This document shows, one piece after another, positions 50,063-64,000 of a DNA stretch of 64,000 nt. The translations under genes were made by a program, and so were the position numbers. Origin of the DNA: Ipomoea triloba (taxonomy: Eukaryota; Streptophyta; Magnoliopsida; Solanales; Convolvulaceae); assembly GCF_003576645.1 (NCBI RefSeq), contig NC_044922.1, forward strand, positions 28,394,725 to 28,458,724, in the 5' to 3' direction. The notes under the pieces were generated by a model that was not told where the DNA came from, did not search any database, and saw nothing but the letters and a program-made list of their open reading frames with translations. Every line of letters starts with the position of its first letter. The stretch's first letter is position 1.

Positions 50063-51564
50063 TAAATGAGATATCACAAATACTATATTCTAACAGAGTT
50101 ACTAATATTATTTTTTTTTTTAAAGTAACAATTTTGTCGCTCACTAGGCCCCTACATACACTCATACACATATATATGCAGCATGTATCTATAGAGAGAG
50201 AGAGGAGGTTGTTAGAGAAAGAGGGATCTGTAATTCTGTATCCAGCAGGCTAGCTATTTTGTTTGGCGCATTAAAATTGTAAGTTGGAAGCAGGAAAAAA
50301 AAAGGCTTTAACTTTGTAGACCCCTGAGGTTTTAATATTATTGATTTGACCCACTGCTATTTTAAGAATAACAGTAACTGACCCTTAAGACTTCATGACT
50401 TCTATTGTGCCCCCACTCACTCATGTAGTTAGGTGTTTATTTAAGTTTGAACACTAAAACTGTTTATATGCCTTGAAGACGAATAAATGAGATAAATTAC
50501 AAGACGTGGGAGACATTAGATTTTAAGCAGATTGGTGAAAAAGTTAATCGTATAATTTGTTTCAACTAATTTATACTCTGCAACTACTAGCAAAGTAAAG
50601 TTTATAGAACTATTTTGGGTTGGTCATTTAGTTGACCAATGTCCCGTTGATGTCTCAGGGCAGTTAGGTGTTTAATTGTGACGTATTGAGTATTATTTTA
50701 TTGTGATTTTAATTATAATTATACACAAAAAAATCTCTCATGTGTATCAAACAACAAACGAAAATGATATTAGTATAGTTATTTGAAATGTGATTCTGAC
50801 TTATTTGTTAAGTAATTGATAAGGAATATGTTTTGAGATTTTGAGTGAGTGAGTGAGTATTCTTGAGACTTGTAAGCAAATAATAAGTCCTCAAATGGAC
50901 TATCAAGGTGGAGTATATCTACATATAACAAAACAGGATTGTGGATTGCCTCACTAGACATAACATATAGTTCAGAATTATAGATACTTGATTATTTACT
51001 TGAAGTGTTTCAACATATCATACTTGATAATTTCGTGTTCATCATTTGAGGAGTGTGATTATTTTGTGTATTTTAGCAGTTTTATTTTGAATTTGACCTT
51101 TTTTAGAGTGTTTGGTTCATGGGTCTAATGCATACTTTTAAATTTGATTTCAGTATAATTTGTTTGTTTAAAAAAAATAAATTGTCTTTCAATTAAGTTT
51201 ATTTTAATTACTAAGTAATCGTTTTAAATTGAATTTTGATAGTTCAACAAAACAAGTACACGATAATACTATTTACGAGTAAACTAGGTAGTTAGTGGTT
51301 GGAAAACATAGTTTACTTGCATAATATTTAAGAAAATAAGGCAAAGGGACCTATAAATAGAGTTGGGAGAATGCATTTAATGCAACATTATAGCGAAAGA
51401 CTTTGGTTTGTGGTGTACAATAATTAATTTACATTAATTAAATAAAAAAATTAATATTCATAAATATATATCCGGTCTCATTTTATGTGTATTGAATCAA
51501 TTAATACAGTTTAGTTTAAACTATTTACAACTTTTTTTTTTAAAAAAATATTTAGTGTAGTATT
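50063..51564. other. Gene-free AT-rich region
   Basis: I see nothing with coding or clear repeat structure beyond short GA runs (about 50195-50225) and AT-rich tracts. Confidence 0.5.
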
Positions 51565-51579
51565 AGTATATGAAATTTA

Positions 51580-51701
51580 GAAACCCAACGGGGTAGCTCA
51601 AGTGGCAAGTGAGCTCTCTTTGTGGGGAAGAATTTCGGGAGAACTCGGGTTCAATTCCCATAAGTGACGATTCCCCCCTGTAAATAGATTTACTAAAAAA
51701 A
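51580..51701 (+). mobile_element. SINE family B, intact, 15-bp TSD
   Basis: The element is bracketed by a perfect 15-bp repeat AGTATATGAAATTTA at 51565-51579 and 51702-51716. Its head has a tRNA-type A box, TAGCTCAAGTGGC, and a B box, GGGTTCAATTCCC, about 45 bp apart. It ends in TTTACTAAAAAAAA. The 122-bp length is small for a plant SINE. It does not fold as a full tRNA in my reading (no matching acceptor stem). Confidence 0.88.
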
Positions 51702-51716
51702 AGTATATGAAATTTA

Positions 51717-52377
51717 TATATTTAGAAGAATTAGAACCCATGTTAAAAATACAAAATTAAAATTTGAAAGTATGAAAAACATTAATGAAAATAAATCAAG
51801 AAGGAAATTTTGGTTTGACTAGTAGTGGATAATAAAATCACATTTCATAATATCAAAGAAAATAAATTCCATTTAAAGGGAGTGGGGGTTTTTTTTTTCA
51901 TGGCCTATTGAGATTTGAGAATCTTCAATTACATATTTATCATTTTTGGTGTCATACTGTCATTTTAAAAATCTCTTATATAGTAAGGATGTATTAGAGA
52001 TTTTAAAGTTTTTATTGAGAAAGTTTAAATGAACCAAACATGGTAATTAATTTTTCAGGTAATTTAATTTTTTGAGTAAAATTATTCGCATCACATATAT
52101 TCCTTGGAAACATTTTCCCAAGAATTTTTTTTTTTGAAGAGATTTTTCCGAGAATTTAATTGATGAGAAAGTACCAAACGCCCTCTTAAATTATATTTTT
52201 CTGTTTGCCAACGCTTTCTTTCTCTATTATGATTGTCGCACAAGGTATTCCTAATTCGGTTTATATCTCTTATATAATTTGTAAGCTATTACACTTGAGC
52301 GAGTAATACCTAATTTACACCCTTAAATATAATGGTAAGTTTCTCTCATCATTCCAACTTCCAAGTTCCAACAACAA

Positions 52378-52410
<33 letters not shown>

Positions 52411-52587
52411 AGGAATTTCTATAACAATTGAAAAATTCCAAATAAAGTGAAAAAAAAAATTGAAAAATATGTATGCTTTAAGATATTTTATTTTAATCAG
52501 ACTTATAATAACAGAAAACCTCTATCCTCTTTTCAAGCTCAAGCTCTTCACTCCTCCGTCTTCCTCTCCCTCTGCGCGGCTGTCGAG
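51717..52587. other. Upstream region of the STIC2-type gene
   Basis: This contains a poly-T insertion with imperfect direct repeats (52111-52155), a long A run (about 52379-52408) and a pyrimidine-rich leader (52520-52580) before the start codon. No TATA box is obvious. Confidence 0.5.
52111..52155. mobile_element. Poly-T micro-insertion with imperfect direct repeats
   Basis: TTTTCCCAAGAATTT and TTTTTCCGAGAATTT flank a T run plus GAAGAGA. It has the same architecture as 15015-15072 and 34154-34200, with the repeats diverged at two positions. Confidence 0.45.
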
Positions 52588-55500
52588 ATGGCGTCAACGA
52601 GTGCTCTCACGCCTGGGATTTCAAACCTTCAACGCTCTTCACTCTCATTCTGTAATATTTCTGTTCTGTCGCTTACCGTTTGGTGTGTGTTTGTGTGTCC
52701 TACTTTAGCATCAAACGATTTCAGCTTTTATGACTCTATGTGCTTAATAATTAAGAAATAGTGAGCTTCAATTCAGCATTTTCATGTTAGTCTAGTTGAA
52801 ACTTGAACGGTTCTAATATATACAATTTCTTTTTACTTCTTTAATCTATTGTTATTTTGCTCGAGTATGTGAAAAGCCGATTGCCAATTGTTACAAATAT
52901 ACAATTTCTATCTAGATTGTTGTCAAAACTTAAGATGTTACATTTTAAAAATGATTGCTTATATTACCTAAATGGATTGGTGTTGAGCTGTTGTACTTTA
53001 CCTAACTATGAGGAAACAATTGTTGCTCCTGGAGTTAGAAAGGAAAAAAAACTAGTTTTGTTTCTCTGGAGTAAAGAAACTCATTGGTAGTTCTAGAATT
53101 ATGGATGTATTAGCTGATAATATTATTGATTTAACACCCATCTAACGAACTTTATAGTCCAGGATGATTTCCTAAAGGATTTTCGTAAGAATGCGAAAAT
53201 CAGAAAGTAAAGGAGGTTGTACAAACTTCATTGATCCATAATCGAGACAAATTTAGCTGCCACTAGGTTACTATTCTACAATAATTTCAAATATTCATAG
53301 GCACTCAAGTTAATTTGATATTTTGATGTGCGTTTTTTTTTCCTCGTTAGTCTTGATATATATACATGAAAGCTGATGAAACATTCGAATCCGCCAGCTT
53401 TGTTTCCTTTTTTCTTGAACATGTTGAATACTTGAATCTTCTTTTCATGTTGAGATTGACTTTGTATGAAATTATGAATGTTGGAAATTCCAAAATCATT
53501 TATAAGGATTGGTTTGGAATTCAACACCTGATATTTTATTGTTTCAAGAAAAAAGGAAACAAATCTGACTTTGTATGAAATTATGAATGTTGGAAATTCC
53601 AAAATCATTTCTAAGGATTGTTTTGGAATTCAACACCTGATATTTTATTGTTTCTGCAGGCAAACCTATTCCCAACACAAATCAAGTAGGTGTCTGGATG
53701 CAATCACAAGTTGGTTTTACAAAGGTTGTAGACAAGCATAGACCTCTTAGAATCTATGCACTATTTGGAGGAAAGAAGGATAATAATGACAAGAGCAATG
53801 ATGCTTCTTCTAAGGTATGTAGTTAGAATATTAGAGTAAAACAGAATTTCATGTTGCGATAATAATCATAATATGGATTTCTTATTTGCAAGCTTTTGAC
53901 CTATCACCTATTCATGCCTCTATTTTCCCTTGAACCTTTCTATGTTGCTAGATGGTTGTCCTGTCTATCCATGTAATAGAACAAAACATGTTTCAATAAT
54001 TAAATACAATATCCTTACCGTTACTTAAACTGATAGGCAGGTATTTTGGGGAACATGCAAAACTTATACGAGACTGTGAAGAAAGCACAAATGGTTGTCC
54101 AAGTTGAAGCTGTTAAAGTACAAAAAGAACTTGCTGCGTAAGTTTCCCATTGTAAAATGTATTAACCTTCTTATGTTCTCCTTATACATTATAAATGACT
54201 CAAATTGATCTAAATTTTGGTTGCACATTGGGATTCATTTTTGCAGAGCAGAGTTTGATGGTTACTGTGAAGGCGAGCTAATCAAGGTATGTTATTTCCT
54301 TTTTCTTCTAGTAGAACTTTATTTAAAAGGCTAAGTTCATATTTATACAACAGATGCTAGAAATCTGACTTGGGGCACAAAATGAGGCCTAGTTTAAAGG
54401 ACCACAAGGATTAAGCTTAACTAAACACTATATAATTAATTAATTATGAGAGTCCTTGAGCTTGGCATGGCTTTTTTATTTTTTATTTTTATAAACCTGA
54501 AGTTTAATCAGTTTGTTTAGTTTAATTTGGTATAATTGAAGCTAGAAACCTGGCTTGAGGTACAAAATGAGTCACAGTTGAAAAAACAAAACAATCAAGC
54601 TAAGTTATATTCTACTCCGTGTATGTTTATACAATTATGAGAATCCTAAAACTTGGCCTGATAATTGCTTGTGTAGTAATCTATATACAGCTTAAAGTCT
54701 ACTCTAGCCATTCTTACTAAAATTTTATGAACATCAATCTAAACTTATTGCTTTCTAGATCATGAGCTCCATGTCTAGGATCAGTTTACAAATTATGAAA
54801 GAAAAGGTTTTGTGGAGTGGTGAGATCGTATAATCACTTAAAACTGAGCCATCCATATCTGAGTTTATTCCATGAAGCTCTCAACTAAAATTCTTTGCAG
54901 GTAACATTATCCGGTAATCAACAACCCATACGCACTGAGATAACAGAAGCTGCTATGGAATTGGGATCGGAAGTGAGTTGACTTGTTTGTACTCTTTTAA
55001 GTTTTACTAATATAATCTGACTTTCTGACTCAATATAAAGACATATTTTTATCATTTTACATAGGGCTGCAGCATGTCTGATATTTTTATCTTCACAAGT
55101 CTGTGATAGTAATATTTGATACCTGATTCTTACTCACTATAGATGCTCTAAGGTTATTATATCAGTGTACCATATTGCTTCAAGCACATCATAAGTTTTG
55201 TTAGAGCAAGTAAACCTGGTATTTACACAGCCTAAATCTTATTGCTATTAAACCAAATTCATTGTCTAGTTGACTTTGCATGTCAATGACATTCTATAGC
55301 TTAACTCATTTCTTTCCCTAAATGAAAAATGTGAAAGAAGGCACATTATTTTACCCTTTTCTCTGTACAGCTGGGGTGAGGAGGGGGTCTCTGGAAACAA
55401 TTAGTGTATCCGGAGTGGCATGTGCTTTGGGCCTCTCTCCTTTGCCGTTAACAAGTAGTATGACTATAAAGGATGCTAATAACTTCAAATATTGGAAACA

Positions 55501-55846
55501 ATTTCCATTACAAGTGTACCATATTAACAGAGTTGCAATGTCTTTTGTTGTGAAGAAACTCTCGCTTCTGATTAATGAGGCATACAAGGATGCACATCAA
55601 AAAAGTGTCCAAGTAAGAATCTCGTACTGCTGTGGTTTCCTCTGCAACTCTTCCTCCCCACTTTGCCTTTCGTTGCCTTTTTTATTTTATATTATTTTTT
55701 CCTTCAATGATCTTCTACATTTTGTTGGTTGATCATTTTATTCCTGAAAATGACCCCCTGTTTTACAGGCCATGAAAGAGAGGATGAGTGATCTTGCCCA
55801 AAGCTTGGGGATGCCACCGGGTCTAGGTGAAGGATTCAAGCAATGA
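52588..55846 (+). CDS. STIC2: Chloroplast nucleoid-associated YbaB-type protein (STIC2-like)
   Basis: Seven exons, 52588-52651, 53660-53814, 54037-54137, 54247-54286, 54901-54972, 55556-55612 and 55769-55846, join in frame to 188 aa (the Arabidopsis At2g24020 product is about 182). The N-terminal ~60 residues are Ser/Thr-rich with few acids, a typical plastid transit peptide. From residue 74 the YbaB fold is clear: GNMQNLYETVKKAQMV, then VTLSGNQQP, then the helix with AMKERMSDLAQSLGMPPGLG. Plant YbaB proteins are plastid proteins linked to thylakoid protein targeting (suppressor of tic40). Exon 1 is the least certain part; it was chosen because its ATG and donor (TTCT|GTAATA) keep frame and give a transit peptide. 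The acceptor region of exon 2 is tandemly duplicated (see separate entry). Confidence 0.9.
53458..53659 (+). repeat. 109-bp tandem duplication spanning the exon 2 acceptor of the STIC2-type gene
   Basis: GACTTTGTATGAAATTATGA begins at 53458 and 53567. The copies run through GGAATTCAACACCTGATATT and TTTTATTGTTTC. The downstream copy ends in the used acceptor TTTCTGCAG; the upstream copy has TTTCAAGAAAAAAG at the same place. Only a few substitutions separate the two. Confidence 0.85.
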
Positions 55847-56407
55847 TATCTCTCTAGTTCTTTAGAATGTTTGAGGCAAAATGTACTGTGATGGTCTTGT
55901 GAACATGTTTTTGTTCAAATTTTTAATTTCTGTTATAAATACCAGTGTGATATTCTTTTTCCTTTTCCTTTTTGTTATGGGGGAGGTGGGTGGTGGATTC
56001 AAGAAGAAGTCAGTCTGACAACAGTTCTTGATAAACATCAACCATTTGATCACACACACAAAAGGATTATTAATGCTTACAAACTGTTTGTGTTGGAATT
56101 AAGAATGGATTGGAGGTGATGAGTAGCTACTTGAATCCATAGCCATTATAAACCCATTGCTTTCTCTCTGATTTTGCAATGTGGGACACACATTACCTCA
56201 TCAAATTTGGGTATTGACTAAATAAATGGTTCTCATAAGAGTCATTTCTTTTATAAAATTATGATGGTTCATTCTAATACAAATTGAAATGAATGAATTT
56301 TGTTCTACTTTGCTAGTCCCATAACATTCATGGGACCAATGAATTGCATCCACCTCAGGCTGCATTCTGTCTTTCCTTGTGAGCATTGCTACCATTCGTC
56401 ATACTTG
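55847..56407. other. Tail-to-tail 3' regions of the STIC2-type and carboxypeptidase genes
   Basis: The 561 bp between the two stop codons must hold both 3' UTRs and poly-A signals. I see no other feature. With so little room the transcripts may overlap. Confidence 0.6.
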
Positions 56408-62988
<6,581 letters not shown>

Positions 62989-63064
62989 TACTGCAATTTC
63001 ACTACTCTTCACTCTCTACAATATAATTCTCTCCTCTCAGAGCTTAAAACAGTACAGTGGCATG

Positions 63065-63074
63065 TTTATATATA
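63065..63074 (-). promoter_or_regulatory. TATA box of the carboxypeptidase gene
   Basis: The minus strand reads TATATATAAA at about 77-86 bp upstream of the chosen start codon. A start of transcription about 30 bp further on would give a leader of about 50 nt, which fits the ATG choice at 62988. Confidence 0.6.
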
Positions 63075-63076
63075 GG

Positions 63077-63964
63077 GAGAGTAAGTGGCCGTTGGGTTTA
63101 GATTAATTTGCCATGTATGTTGATGGCAATAATAGGACACATGGTTTGGGTTGGGGTTGTTGGGGGAGGTGATCTAAGGTTGGGATCGAAGGGTATATTA
63201 TATCATGGACTCAAGTTCATAAAAATAATATTTTGTACATACAAAATGGTACTATAACTTAACTTTAAGTAAAGTCACACGTTTGAGATAAACTGTTCTG
63301 ATTGTTATTATCAAACTAACTTTAAGCTCTCGACTAATTTAGTTGGGGTTTCCCAACCCACATCTAATTGGATTTCATGAACTTGTTCTATAATTCATAA
63401 AGGAGATAAATCTCTAGTTGTCAAAGTCATTCCAAATTCTCTGATCCTGTTGTCCTTCTGCGTACACGAAGTGTTCACCACCACTGATCAGTTAAAATTT
63501 CTCCCCGACTCCTCAGATTTCCATTGAGGTTAAAATCCTATCCTATAGCTGAAAGTAAGACAAACTAAAGGTTGACCACTTGAGTTACTTGGGTGGCAAC
63601 ATTGATAATCTAACCACAAGATTTAAAGAAAGATTGAATTTTTGAATATCCACGCGAGGCTTCACTTCTTTTTCAAGTTTTATCAGTTTAGGGAAGCATT
63701 TATGATGATGCTTATGATGGACTCTTTACCAAGTTGTGTGATGTAGGTTCAATTCACTTTGTAGGACCATCTCATCCCCCCTCCCCCCCCCCCAACCACT
63801 CCCACCCCACCCCAACAGCCTTTCTTCAAGGTTGTAACACATTAAAAGTGGTCCTATATTTAGAGGAATGGATGGGTATGTGCATACAGTCTTGAATTGG
63901 ATTCTATGAATGTGAAGCACTCTGTAGGTCAGATATGGAGGGCTGAACAAAGGCCATTTTCTCT

Positions 63965-64000
<36 letters not shown>
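63077..64000. other. Upstream region of the carboxypeptidase gene, no gene seen
   Basis: The stretch near 63187 (GGTATATTATATCATGGACT) resembles a MULE-MITE terminus but lacks a partner. A C-rich run lies at about 63777-63795. The window ends in an unbroken T run from about 63969 to 64000. No frame looks coding. Confidence 0.5.

Noticed and set aside
51580..51701. A tRNA gene suggested by A and B boxes
   Set aside because: There is no acceptor-stem pairing or normal cloverleaf, while the 15-bp TSD and A tail identify a SINE.
62989..63012. An upstream start for the carboxypeptidase at 63012
   Set aside because: That codon is GTG; the ATG at 62988 gives a good signal peptide and fits the TATA position.

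Overview
This is a stretch of AT-rich plant nuclear DNA. The genes have many short GT-AG introns, microsatellites and poly-A/T tracts are frequent, and MITEs, SINEs and retroelement relics lie between and inside genes. One gene is a clear hydroxycinnamoyl-CoA:quinate transferase (HQT) of the chlorogenic-acid pathway. HQT genes are best known from asterids such as Solanaceae, Convolvulaceae and Asteraceae, so the source is probably an asterid eudicot. An Ipomoea-like Convolvulaceae is my best guess from the overall look of the HQT protein; this is inference.

Genes, left to right: a small intronless gene for a predicted secreted Arg-rich protein (466-858, minus); a complete nine-exon eIF(iso)4G translation factor (2922-7738, minus, 777 aa); the two-exon HQT gene (28478-32090, plus, 431 aa); a cystatin-like gene with a one-base frameshift (35702-36194, minus); a three-exon C2H2 (matrin/U1-type) zinc-finger gene (39727-43509, plus, 487 aa); a four-exon coiled-coil protein with three DLN (EAR-like) motifs (45467-47399, minus, 301 aa); a seven-exon chloroplast YbaB/STIC2-type nucleoid-associated protein (52588-55846, plus, 188 aa); and a nine-exon serine carboxypeptidase-like gene (56408-62988, minus, 464 aa). 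The exon models were joined by hand at GT-AG sites and keep frame throughout. The genes are unrelated housekeeping or metabolic genes and show no sign of acting as a cluster.

The 8.2-28.2 kb interval is a gene desert built from transposon debris. It holds a Mutator-like TIR element with a perfect 9-bp target-site duplication (TSD), a SINE with a 15-bp TSD, LTR-like repeats, LINE RNase H remnants and fold-back elements. It also holds a hAT-like element swollen by a 96-bp tandem array, followed directly by an exact tandem duplication with a period of 1036 bp whose junctions lie in (TA)n tracts, one of which contains an N. Further elements sit in introns: a Mutator-like MITE in the zinc-finger gene and a Tourist-like MITE in the carboxypeptidase gene. 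A second SINE family, with a 15-bp TSD, lies at 51.6 kb.

I found no CRISPR array, rRNA, convincing tRNA gene or prokaryote-like operon. The strongest candidates for a second look are the duplication and array at 16-19 kb, the Mutator-like MITE family with internal minisatellites and a shared palindrome, the poly-T micro-insertions with long TSDs, the duplicated splice-acceptor region in the STIC2-type gene, and two small or uncharacterised plant proteins.
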